Origin: Megamerina dolium
Lineage: Eukaryota; Arthropoda; Insecta; Diptera; Megamerinidae
Length of the DNA stretch: 64,000 nt
NCBI GenBank assembly: GCA_963854835.1
Contig: OY978528.1
Location: 39,358,460-39,422,459 of the forward strand
Direction of reading: 5' to 3'
The notes below the pieces were generated by a model. That model had not been told where the DNA came from. It did no database searches and saw nothing but the letters and a program-made list of their open reading frames with translations. Shown piece by piece: positions 37,614-49,936 of this stretch. Numbering within the stretch: position 1 is the first letter of the stretch; each line of letters opens with the position of its first letter. Position numbers and translations under genes: made by a program.

Positions 37614-37930
37614 GCTGAAGATTTGGCCAGAAAGGGAGCTCACTTGTCGAAGGTGGAGTCCTGCCAACTTGCCGATATCACGCTTGGCCTCCTTACGTCC
37701 ACAGAGCTTTCTCAAATGGACCAATATTAGATGGCGATATGAAAGTAATTGTGGAATAATTAGCCACATTTGGCTTATCGTTAATAGAATAAGGACTAGC
37801 TTTCTAGAGCATTAAGTTGTAGTAGTTTAATAATCATCGGTCAGTGACTGGTGGGCAAATGGACTACCACCCAAACTGTCTGAATCTGGACGAAGAGGAT
37901 AATATATCTCACGTTACATTCTCTGTATTC
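37614..37930 (+). pseudogene. RNase H domain fossil of an I/R1-type LINE
   Basis: GCTGAAGATTTGGCCAGAAA reads AEDLARKGAH, the ADELARKG motif that closes RNase H domains of I- and R1-type LINEs. After frame breaks there are SHIWLIVNRIRTSFL (37774-37812) and then, from about 37812, LIIIGQ-LVGKWTTTQTV-IWTKRIISHVTFSVF. The last fits the R..LL.LLTGHC......HR.G......C..C....E...H.L..CP region, including a His in the expected ISHV place. Several stops and frame changes make it dead. Neither the RT domain nor a 3' end is recognisable. The match is to a general family pattern by eye. Confidence 0.45.
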
Positions 37931-40349
37931 TTCCTCAGTCCACTTTGAATTAATTTATTTTAATTAGCAGTGGACTTTGTTCGCCATTCTCGGGGTGTTT
38001 TTTCACCTCTATTTCAAAAGTTCATCGTCGGTATATTTTTCATTTTTTTCAGATTCTTTATTCCAGTCTTAGATTTCTGGTTTCACAATGGGTACATTTT
38101 GATAAGAATTGAAATTGAACGGAGCAAAAACTTATGACAACTCTTTGAGTGCACTAAATTATACAAAGCACGATACAATTTGTTGTTGGTACTTCTGACC
38201 AAAAAATTACGTCACATTTCAAGTGCTTTGCACAAAAATACTTGCATATAATAGCGACAATAATAATAACACCAAGAACAATAACAATAACAACAATAAC
38301 TGCATGCGCAAATGAAAAAGTGCAACGTGTGTATTTGTATGCTCATACATAGTAGTGCAATACGCGAACAAGTAAGTACAAGTTTATGTACAAATGTACA
38401 TACCTATGGTATGTTTGTCGTTGACGATGTGCTTTTATGCTTGCAGCAACAAGAAGAAACCGAAACCGAAACGTAGCGAAATGAAATGAAACAATACAAC
38501 AACGACAACAACAACAACAACATAGGCATATGATTTTCTTTACCAGTGAGCGATATTTGTGTGCGTTCTGGTGACACGGTGCCACAGTCCAAATAGTTAG
38601 CCATCACATAAATACCCACAAACACACATACAATCGTTTACTTGACGGACGTTTAGTCAATTGTCGGTGGTGACGGTAATGCTGGTAACACCGATGGTTG
38701 CTGTTGGTTGTTTACAATTTGTACAGTGGGTAGCGTGAGTTGTAGTACGGGTAGTAGTAGGTGTGTTAAATATTGTAAATATGATTTGCTAGCATAGGAG
38801 TATATATTCGTGTGAATGTAGGTACTTATGCATGTATTTGTAAGTAAGTGATTGACTCAATTCAAGAACATTGTTTATTTAATTTGTTGTGACAGGAATG
38901 AGTGCAACAAAACTACAACGCACAAACGCCTTAAAAGTACGAATATAGTAGAGTAGCAGTTTAACCAAGTAATTATTGCATTATTTCATTTTCGTTGACA
39001 ATTAACAAATTTGAAGTATTTATAAACTATGTACAACATATAATTGCATATAAAGCTATGCATATATATTCAGTATGTGGAAAAAAGGTAAAAATACGTC
39101 TTCGTGTGTAGCACAAACAAAATAAAAAAGAACCATATACGTTAGCGTTGTCGTCCCAATTGCGGGCATTAATTGTACGTAGGTGCATACATAAAAGTAG
39201 TATACTCGTAAACGTCATAAACTGTTTTGGTAATAATTCATCTAAATTTTGTAGTTGGCATTATTGTTGCATAAAATGTCGTAACAAATATTCTAGAAAT
39301 GTCTTTAAATCCTACACACAAATGCGCGACTATGTTTTACTATATTCTCCCTAAAACTGAACAAGCCATATTTGGAAGAAAAAATATTTATCCACTTCTT
39401 ATATGTAACAGCTGGTTAGAGTCAATAACAGGATATATGTAATAGTAGCTCTTCGGTTTATTTTTAATAATTTAGTTTAAATTACTAAGTATATCATATT
39501 AGGAGTGAAAAATCAAATCCAGTTAATTGTTTTTATGGCCTATTAAAACTTGAAGCTTTATTAAACAACATCGTCCAACAATTTAATATTGTAAAATGTT
39601 ATCTAACAACATGACCATTATCAATTTGAAAAAGATTATAAATGAATGTGGCTTGGGTTGTCATTGCACTAAATACTATGTATATTCATCGGTTTTCTAT
39701 ATATGACCGCTTCCCAATAATGTAGTATTGTATGTAGCGTCAGCATTTTGCAAAACAAAAGGTAAATCAATAATCCCATACAATACCGATATTGTCGAGA
39801 TGTGTTTCTTTTCGAATTTTTTATTTCATGAAAAATTGATTTCCTGTCCTGATGTCTTGACATTTACTTGCATTAACATATGTACTTACTATATACATCT
39901 CTAATTATTCTCAGTACACAACAATAAATAATCACAATCAACATATGTAACTAAAATTAAAAACGCCTTTCTAAAAGAGTTATTGCTTTAGAATGAAGAA
40001 GAGAAAGAAAAAGTAACGCTTTTAAATAAACTACATACACACAAACAGCATTTGTTGGAAATTAAATGGAATTTACACGCTTCAACAACAATATGTAAGT
40101 AAGATGTAAATAAGCGTGCCTAGACAGCTTTACAAAGCAAATAGTTATAATATTGTTTGTAGATAGATAATAAGCAAAAAACATAGAAATAAATATGTAT
40201 ATTGTAAAAATTTGTTATCTCCTTGTGGTTCTTTTGGGTGTAGTCAAGTACATGAAGTTGTACCTATTTACTACTCTTTTGGTGTCTCTTTATGGCGAAA
40301 GTTATCTTATTTCGTTAGATATTCACACAGGTTAGATATCATTGAATGC
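37931..40349. other. non-coding stretch
   Basis: Contains (CAA)n runs (about 38497-38520) and mixed low-complexity sequence. Cys-rich minus-strand frames here are only the reverse of CAA repeats. Confidence 0.5.
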
Positions 40350-40531
<182 letters not shown>

Positions 40532-40957
40532 TTAATATTGTTATTGTTGATTTGAAATTTTACTTAGTACGTGTTTCGCTGCATTTAATGGTGAAAACAT
40601 GATTCGAGTGGTAAATGACGATATTTCTAAAAGTAACACAAACAGAAAAGCATAAAAACAATAGCAAAAGGAGTAACTAATAGAAGCTGAGATTTTAAGC
40701 GAACATATACAGGGTGATAAAAGAAATAGTTTGAATTGAATAATGTGTCTACAAAGCTGCAAAGCATCAATCTGAATTTTCGGTGTTATATGGAGTCGTA
40801 CTTATATTAGTCGATTCCGAATAAAATAATTCTTACGACATAGAGAAATTACTCTCTTGCACTAGAGGTGGACATGTTTTTTATTTAATAATGTTATTTT
40901 TCCATTATATTAGCAAGTTGATAAATATAATCTACAAACAAGCGAAAATGTAATGTT

Positions 40958-41250
40958 CTACGGGAGTTATAAGCATGGTTTCCATCTTCATTGCTTGAAT
41001 TTTCGAAAACGCCAATTTATTAGAAAATGAAATCATGTGTACCAAGTTTTGTATTTTTTTGCGAAAAATGTGAAAACACGCAATTGAAAATAAATTTTTA
41101 TATGGGAGATAGGAAAGCGTTTCATTCTTTTTCACTCATTTTCTAACTTGTCTATGCATTAGTGAATATAATTGTGCCTAGCGAGTTTCAGCTTGCTTAT
41201 TTGATGTTTTTGTGTGGGAGATAGGCGTGGTTTCAAGAGATCATAAAATG
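40958..41250 (+). repeat. dispersed repeat family, three irregular units
   Basis: GGGAGTTATAAGCATGG (about 40962), TGGGAGATAGGAAAGCG (41103) and TGGGAGATAGGCGTGGTTT (41215) mark three units. Between them are TTGCGAAAAATGTGAAAACA and AGCGAGTTTCAGCTTGC. All correspond to parts of the 22396-22810 repeat. Confidence 0.55.
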
Positions 41251-43290
41251 ATAAAATCTTTGAAGTAGCCTTGGTTTTGAAAGAGCAACACCTTGATTTT
41301 CATTTTAAAATAAACCAAATGCTACATTAATACAAGTATAATTTATTAAAAATTAAATTTAATGTGACTTCAATTGTGAACTCAATTCTGTTGAAACACC
41401 TTGTATTTTCATAAAAACTGATACGGTCGTTGAGTACAAGATGTGGCGTACAAAATTAATTGTTGCATTTGCTTTTGTCATTTGTCGTTGTTGTTGTCGC
41501 TGGTGATACCATGCATTATTATTACAGTATAATAATAATAATAATAATTTTTTGCTTTGATTTTACTTGTTCGTTGGTCACATGATGTTGAAATGTAGCT
41601 ATGTTTTTGAACATATTTTTTTATGAGATTTCTTGGTGAAATTTGGTTTTTTGTTTTTCAATATAATTTCATATTTACTATAAATTGAAAATTTCTAATA
41701 ATTTTATTTATTATATTTATTTTAAGATTTATTGTCAGGCATATGTATGATGGTGATGATGATGATGACAAGAGACAAGCGACAAGCATTATTATATCAA
41801 TTAGCACATAATCGTACATGCAAAACTTATATTTCCTATTGTGTTTGGAGGCATAACTAACTATCGCAACTAACTATCAAAATAACTGGATAAATATTGC
41901 AAGCAGTTGATGCTGATGCCATATTTTGCAATAAAACAACATTGTATGTATATACTATACAAACAAGTATATGCTAATTGATCTTTTTTATAAGTTGGTG
42001 CGTTCATTTTCAGTGTTTCCGCCCTCCCCTTTTTGTGTGTGAAATTATTCAACACCATTTCACTTTTCGCTTTTGATATCTTAAATGGTTGATTCATATG
42101 ATGTTAAACGTTATTTCTATCATACTAATCTAGTTTCATAACATGTTTATACGTATATGGGTAAACGTATATATCATTTCGGTGATGAAGTAGGTGATGA
42201 TAATGTCTCGCATTTTGACCATAAATGTATTTAAGTGAAAGCCATTGACTGACTATATTTGTTGAAATTTTATTGTATATATTGTTTATAATTAAGATAC
42301 AAAATATGTGCATTTCTTCTACAAAGATGCCCTTATTGAGATATGTAAATCGTATATAAAATAATATGTAGTTGTATAAATTTATATGATATTGTAGGTA
42401 TATACATAGCTAATTTATATCTACGATACATAATAAGTACTACCATATGACTGACAATTCATTATACGTAACTAATTATTATATGGTAATTGTCTTATTA
42501 TTGTTGCTAACTAATTTAAAGCATTTGCTTAAATATTTTATTGTTTTCTTGTTGGTGTGGCGTTAGCGTTTCTTTATTTGTAGGTAGGTACAAATATTGT
42601 GTATTGTATTATGAACGATAGGAAAAATGTGCGCATGTTTCATTTTTATTTTTCATATGATGTGTGTGATGATTGTTATTGTTGTGAATGTGAATTTCAC
42701 ATAATTATATACATATCTACTACTACATACGTATGTACGTAAGTGGCTGGTATAATTGTATGTATGTTTTTTTTGTTTATATCAAAAATAAATACAGTGG
42801 CGGGTGGTACATAACGCTTCTTGTTTTTTATTTTATTAGTATTTCTCTCTTGTCGTTTTTTTTAAATTCGCTTTTATATTCATCATGCGTGCAGTCCACC
42901 GTATCTAAGTGTGTGTGTGTGTGTTGAAGATAGAAAATAATATGCAAGTGCTAACCACTTGCAAATTATTATGCTTTCACTTGTTAACTGGTTGTTGAAT
43001 GTACTCGTATTTAGCAAAAGATGAATTACTCATATTTTTTTTGTACGATACTTTAATATTTTATTTCATGCTTTATGAAAGGGGAACATGCAGGCATTGC
43101 TGAGAAACATATACTTAAAAATGCAAAATACATTATGTGTATTTAAATTTATTATTTGCATGCATCTATGTATAAATTGTAAGCTGATATAGACCTTTAT
43201 TAATCAAATGGAAGATTCATTAAACAAGAACTCCTTTCGTGTACATAATGAAGGTAACTAAGATATACTAGTATTGTCTCGGTTAACATC
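41251..43290. other. non-coding stretch with short trinucleotide repeats
   Basis: Holds (TAA)n at about 41527-41550, (GAT)n at about 41748-41769 and a (GT)n run near 42910. No gene recognised. Confidence 0.5.
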
Positions 43291-43294
43291 TGGC

Positions 43295-43348
43295 AAAATG
43301 CATTTTGAGTTTTGCATTTTTGCATTTTTGCAAATGCAAAATGCATTT
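43295..43348. repeat. nested ATGCAAAA/TTTTGCAT palindromes
   Basis: AAAATGCATTTT (43295-43306) is a perfect palindrome. It is followed by three TTTTGCAT-type units, then TTGCAAATGCAAAATGCATT. The right arm TGCAAATGCAAAA pairs with the TTTTGCATTTTTGCA part. Confidence 0.6.
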
Positions 43349-44019
43349 GGTTGGTTAGATTAAAAATTGTCATGTTAATTGAAGCGTAAGGGTTTTTTAT
43401 TTAGGACTGTGCGATTAATCGTTTAGTCAAATATTCTGATATCATTTTGCTTAATCAAAATACGAATTGTTAGATTAATCACAATTTAGAATATTTAAAA
43501 AAAAATCACTATTTTTCTTTTGAAATGAATATTTCAAACTCGGTCTTATTGTATTCGAAGAATATTATGAATATTTTCAACATTTTCTGATTAATTGAAG
43601 AATTTAAATTTTGATTAATAGTTATTGGAGTAATTTGTATTTGACTAATCATACTAGAAATTGGTCAGTTTTGGCTTTATGATATACAAAAATTGTTGAG
43701 TTGAAAATTATACAAAATTTTTATATTAGAATAACCTAAGAAGAACAAAGTCGTAAAATATCTAAAAGTTTAACATTTCTCTGGTGGAACTATACGTAAA
43801 AAGATCAAATATGGGGGTATGAATATGATTCGATTTGATGTCGCGTCCATTGCCTGTTGCGAAATCTGAATAAACCACTTAGCAGAAATATATTTGCATT
43901 GACATTTGAATACTTCAAAAAATCCTATAATACTGAAATTGCGAAAAAATAGGAAGATTGTTAGTTCAATAAATACGTTCAACTGGAAGAGTTATGCCCA
44001 AAAAGAATACAGGCGGGAT

Positions 44020-44135
44020 TGAAATTATGATGCGAATTCATCGTATTCTCCAGATTTGATATCTCTAGGCTGTTGTATATTTCCAAATCTGAATTAAGAG
44101 TTTCGAGGCAAAATCTTTGTATCGAAATCTAAAAT
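44020..44135 (+). pseudogene. fossil C-terminal fragment of a mariner transposase
   Basis: The plus-strand frame from about 44038 reads SSYSPDLISLGCCIFPNLN, stop, EFRGKIF. It fits the mariner pattern YSPDLAPSDYWLFPNLK.EFRGKRF. The catalytic Asp position is Gly (GGC) and a TAA follows PNLN. It resembles irritans/mellifera-type elements more than copies A-C, which read YYLFLSMVNDFAGEKF at this place. No ends are found. Confidence 0.5.
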
Positions 44136-44597
44136 CATCTAACGTGTAATGACTCGTTTGAAGTCTTTGACATATACGAAGATGTGAACATTATATTAAA
44201 AGGCAACATCATAATTGATCTAAATTTAGCTCATGCTATTTTTCTTTAAAGGCCGTGACGTCATTCAAACGAAAAAACTCACAGAGTCAGCTAATCACCA
44301 GGAAGAATATCTTCACCAATGTACATGATTGAGGAAAGCAGAAACAATTAATTCGATGGGTTAATTTAAATTTAATATACATCCGATGCTCTTTTATAGT
44401 TTTTTTACGGATCCGTTTTTACATGATGGGATACAAGCTGAAATTTCGTCACTTACAGACATAAACAAAGTGCAAATAATTTCTAATTAATTATTTTTTC
44501 CTATATATGCAATATAAATATGTGAAGTAATTTTTAATTAAATTATAACAATTTAATTGCTGACGATTCTAGTTAGATGAGCATGGTAGCGTAACAC

Positions 44598-44628
<31 letters not shown>

Positions 44629-45170
44629 ATACTGTATTTGACAGTTAGTAAATTCATTTACACATTCTATTCATAATTTTTTTAGGGTTTTATTTACCAA
44701 AACGCTTTTTGTGTGTTTCGCTATTTATTTAATATTTAATTAATTCAAGCGTAGCATTTTACTCCTAATAACCATTGTTATTATTGTTGTAATTATTGTT
44801 ATCATCGTTATTACGAATGTAAGTGTAAGTATTGCTGAAACTTCTATACAGAAAGATAATAATTAAAATAACTCCTATTCACAAATCAAATTGGAGTAAA
44901 TTAATTGGACTACATAGTGTATTTTATAATAAATGGCATTCAGATTGCATATTTGTAATTCGAATATATGTGAAACAACAATGACAAACGCAACAACTAA
45001 TTATGGCAGCAATCGTCAATTGATAAACATAATTTTCAATATTAACTACAAGTAACCATTATTATTATTATGTATAATTAAATACTTGCGGTTCACGAAA
45101 AATTGACATAGATTATTAATAATAACAATAATTGTAATAATAATAATAAAAATGAAGTGAAACATATTAG
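44136..45170. other. non-coding stretch
   Basis: AT-rich, with an A run at about 44599-44616. Nothing recognised. Confidence 0.5.
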
Positions 45171-45251
<81 letters not shown>

Positions 45252-45281
45252 GTATATATATATATAGATATATATATGTAT
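45171..45281. repeat. poly(A) plus (TA)n microsatellite
   Basis: Eighteen A (45171-45188) run into TA to about 45281, with TGTA and TAGA interruptions. The structure resembles the 15.0 kb tract. Confidence 0.95.
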
Positions 45282-48200
45282 TTGTAACCACAATGAAATG
45301 GTCACAACGTAATAACTGCAATATTTACAATTTTTTAACAATGTTCAAATTGGTTTTAGTATGGAATGTGCGTTCATATTTATAATTACCCTATACTCAA
45401 TCGGTCACTGATATTACTTGGGTTTGTGAATTCGTTTGTGAGAAAACTCATGAGAAATGTCATTCTGGGCGATTTAGTAAATTCTTTCATAACGATAACT
45501 GCTATAGATGAAACAAATTTCATAATATTGCACTATTTCTAAAAATCAACCCTTCAATTCTGGAATAATTATAATCTAATGAATATCATACCTACCTCAG
45601 ATATCAAAATGTGTTTTCAAATACGTGTTTTTTAGCTTGGTACACATAATCAAGTTCAGCTATCAAATTAAAGTTTGGTCAAACGATTTTTTGTTTACCA
45701 AAGCATCACTAATTATAAAAATTTGCGAAATGAGATGAATATACTCATACTTTCCAAAAAAAATTATAATTTCGAATTTATGTATTTTGACTTCGTGCCT
45801 CTTAATATAAAGCTATCAAGTAGAAACTTTGTACATGAGATTATTTTCATCTATGGATCACTCCTACGTCACATATTAAAATATGTTTTTGAATACATGT
45901 TTTCTAATAGTGCAGGGTATATAAGTTTCGCTATTGCCAAAGGTAATTCCTCACTGGTTTTATTGGACTTTACAATACCGTAGGGGAGTATGTATTTATG
46001 TATTGCTTATTTTATTTTTTTTTTGGGACATGGATTGAATTTGTTCAAATTCACATGCGACCGTTTTTTACGACTGACTGGAATTTGTCGAAAATAAAAA
46101 AAATAAAAAAAGACATGAAATAAAAATATATAACGCGAAACCTATTGCACAACTGACATGAATTACTTACTAACAACTTTAAACGTTTAATGAGATTTGT
46201 TCGTAGGCTGCAATTATTGTTGAAAAGAATACCAAAAAATAAAAGCATTGATATAAATGTGTATATATTTTTATATACGAGTTCATGCACAGTACTCTTA
46301 CATATATACACATGTACTATATATAGTATATGTCGCTGTTTGAAAGAGAAAAACATTAAAAAGGCAATTTTGAACAAAAAGTGAGAAAACTTTATAAAAA
46401 TAACAACAGCAATGAGAACAAACACTAACTCTAATGCCCAAATGAAGAACATATAGTTAGCGAGCGGGAGACAGTGTAAGAGCAAGAGAGAATAAGAATA
46501 TTAAAAGAATAACGAAAGAAAAATGCTGACCATCAGCAACAGTAGCACTAACAGCAACAACACCGGTAATAATTTCAAATGTACCAAGTTTTGTTCATTT
46601 TCTTTTTTCTCATTGTTTTTACTTTGTGATTGCTTTTTTTCATTTTTATTATATTTTTCAGCTTCAGGGGCAATTGCAACATAAATGAAATATGAGCGTA
46701 GAGCACAATTGAAAAGTATGTGTTCAAGTTGAAGTACAGCATACATCTAAGGGGATAGGTAAAGAAGAATTTTTCATATGGTCCAGTCATAGCACTAGTT
46801 CTAATATTAGGGACAACATTCAACCATAAGAAAAACCATAAAGGCACAAACTAGAGCGTAATTTTGGAAGTGATTGACTGTTGGGTGTCATTTAACTTTA
46901 TACCTGACCATGGACATTAGATTCGGTTACTTGGCTACATAAGTACTTTATGTTGAACTCTCTATATTTTGTAATATTTTTCTATGTTATATCACAATGA
47001 CGTATACATATGCTACTGTGAAAAAAGCAATGAAATATTAAAAAACAAATCTTTTTGTTTTATTTCAATTTTATGTATTCACAATGGCATCTCCCAAAAG
47101 GTCTACTACAATGAAATGTAGTAGAGGCAAGTAATAATAATTTTGAAGTGTTCTGAATGAAAAAAAAGAAGAAAAAGGAGGGGGAAAGTTTGATACTAAT
47201 TAATTCTATGAAAAATTATATTTTGATCTAATGGAAGAAATTTCTCCTGCAAAATGGATGAATAAAGAAAAGGCCTTGGTCGCGTTGTGGGGGTCAAGTG
47301 CAAAATAGACGGCCGTGATGATCAAATAGCTTAAGAATTGAATTTCTTGCACTGTAGCGCTTCTACTAATATTAGCCCAAATGGGCAAACTCATCCATTG
47401 TGATGCATTAATGCCGAAAAATGCTTGCAAATGCCTGCTTGTTAATCGATCTTTCACAAATTTTTTCGTGATAATTTTTGAACTGTCTGAACAAATTACT
47501 ATCTAGTTCAAATTTAATATTTTTTAAAATGAAATCAATAGTTGGTTTTTCTTAAAAAAAAATGCTTCTAAATGCTTGGCCAAGTAATGAATCATAGTCT
47601 ACTCTATAGTCTTCTCGAAAAGAGGTCTATATTAGACGAAAAGCTTGGCCAAGATTTTTTTGTAGCTATTAGATTCAAATCTATAGCTAATAAGATTAGC
47701 AAGCTCCTTTTTTTTATATTCTATTATATGGATAAAAATTGGACTTTAAACAGAATCATTATTCTTATGTACCAAACACATTGCACCACATGATTAAGAT
47801 TGCCACTGGCACAACCATACTGGTAAGAGTGTGTGATTGGTCTTTCTATCTTTGCACAATTCAGTAACTTAAGTATCATATGATCAGCTTTAAATTACCA
47901 TCTGTTGGACCATATGCAATTGTTGATACCGGTTTTCCATTAATTCGAAAAGTAGGTGATTTTCATTTCATGCCATATAACAGCATTAGCAATAGCAGCA
48001 GCTGCTACTACTATTACTATTGCAAGTGGTTTAAAGTAGGTTTACACATTTTTCTTCTGTTCTGTCTAGTTTGTTTCAATGTTTTCCATACCGGAATGGT
48101 TTTATTATATTTATGGGATAGTTTTTAACTTGATGCATTTTTAGCATGCAATGGAAAATACTGATTTAACAATTTTCATACACTTACCTCTTTGGATAAG

Positions 48201-49586
48201 GTATCCGTCTATATTTGAATGCGTTCTCAACATCACGCATTTTCATCTTGAATGATTTATCATCAGCCAGAGGCATTTATACGTTGGTTAGTTACAACAA
48301 ATTAAATAAATTGTTAATTAATTGTACTCTAATTTCAATTAGCACTATAGGTATTTTTTTTATTAAGATGGTCTACTTTTTGGTCGTATCAAGCTTTTTT
48401 ACTGTTATACAAGTTTGATCATTGTCTTGCTAAAGTAAATGCAGAGCAAGTGTATGTAAGAACTTTCTGTTTTTGTATTTACCACTATCAAGTTGATTAC
48501 TTGTGGCGACTTTTAATTTAACTAGTTATATCGAAGACCACTTTTACGCCAGCAACAATTATTGGCTACCAAAGCGCGGCTTAAGAAAGCAAAATAAATA
48601 AAGCAAGTTTCATTCAGTACAAACGAAAGTTTTCTTTTTTTTTATTGTTTTATTTTTTCTTTTCTGTTTGTTGCTGTTGCTATGAAGAGATCGAGATTAA
48701 CAGACTCGTAGGCTGAAAGCCAGGTAGAGAGCGAATGAACAAAAGACGTCTGTAACGTTTGAATATCACGGATATACTGAATGTTCCTGTAAGTATCTGA
48801 CCGCCTTTTGGCCAACATAAGAAGTACAACTTCAATCAGCATTTCTTCTTCTTCTTCTGCTTCTTTTGTTTCCACTCAGTTGAGCCATACACACGGACGA
48901 ATTATACTCTACTGTCTTTGCTACATTTCTTTTACCAACTACAGCTGTTGGTATATATATGAGTACTATTGCTGCTACCGCTGCGCCAACACCTAGCCAA
49001 GTTAGTCTTGTGTATTTGGTCTGAGCTTACTTTTGAGTCTGCATTCACTCGATCGCTTTTTATTTTGTTACTTATTCTTATACCTACAATTGCGGTGAGT
49101 GCGAGCGAGTATGGATGTATGTTTATTTTTGTTTATTCCCCCTTTACAATGCTGTTGTATTGTACTTATTTACTTTAGTTTTCTTTGCACAGTTGCCTGT
49201 TGATTGTTGCTGGAAAAAAAAATGCGATCGATCGATACACATTTTGTTTGTTTGTTGAGTTTAAAATGGCTAAAAAGTGGCTCACTACACAATATGGCTC
49301 AAATTACGATCGCGGCATTGTTGGCTACCAACTTTTGTATTTTGTGGTGAATATCGCATCGTAAAGAATATGATGAATGTATCTATACCGAATACATGAG
49401 TACAAATAGTTGTTGGTATGGTGTAATATTAAGATTGTCTGATATGTATTGAAAGAATCTAACAAAAACGCATTGTTTTTTAATAAAATCTTTTTTAACT
49501 ATGGAAACACTATTAGTCATTGGTAGAATCGATTTTTTCACGTTGTCAGAGAACTCTTTTAAAAGATTCTTAGTGAAAGTTTTGTT
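45282..49586. other. stretch without a recognised gene
   Basis: Long minus-strand open stretches here (for example 46051-46485) are T-rich and hydrophobic by composition. A minus-strand stretch at 47206-47457 has less biased codons but no ATG start and no family match. A GAA-repeat-encoded acidic ORF at 48642-48875 (minus) also lacks support. Confidence 0.45.
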
Positions 49587-49936
49587 GGTCTTCTGAGCCG
49601 TGGATTGCGGTTTCGATCCCAATTGAGGGGGCAACTGTAATATAGAAAACAGATTTCTTCGAGTGATGCCCAACAGTTCAAAAGCAATTGGCAATGCTTC
49701 CGGCAGTAAAAGTTTACCACGAAAAGGCTTCCTAAGGGGCACTGTGACAAAGCGCAGGAAAAGTAATGTCACAATAGTTCTACCTTTTAATAAGGTTCAA
49801 ATTGAACACGCACAACAGTACTGGAATAGATGCTCAGTGGTATCACAACGGGCTATTCTGGCCTCTTTTTATCCTATCATAGATGGAGTCTCTCAGAGTA
49901 GGCGGCCACAATAACCTAACCTAACCTAAGCTAACT
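49587..49936 (+). mobile_element. divergent SINE subfamily with (AACCT)n tail (copy 4)
   Basis: A truncated head GGTCTTCTGAGCCGTGGATT and a box-B-like GCGGTTTCGATCCC lead into GCAATTGGCAATGCTTCCGG, CACTGTGACAAAGCGCAGG and CGCACAACAGTACTGG. These align along the length with the core of copies 1 and 2. The 3' end differs: AGGCGGCCACA, then ATAACCTAACCTAACCTAAG. The A box is missing, so it is 5'-truncated or decayed. It is an older, sister lineage of the same SINE family. Confidence 0.75.

Noticed and set aside
38343..38625. Cys-rich secreted peptide on the minus strand
   Set aside because: The Cys run is the reverse of a CAA repeat, and no signal peptide or spacing pattern supports a real peptide.
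46051..46485. 144-codon minus-strand membrane protein
   Set aside because: The frame is long because the strand is T-rich. Hydrophobic Phe, Ile and Leu content follows from composition, and there is no motif or splice context.
49911..49936. Telomere-like array (AACCT repeats)
   Set aside because: Only about three units, placed exactly at the 3' end of a SINE; it is a retroposon tail.
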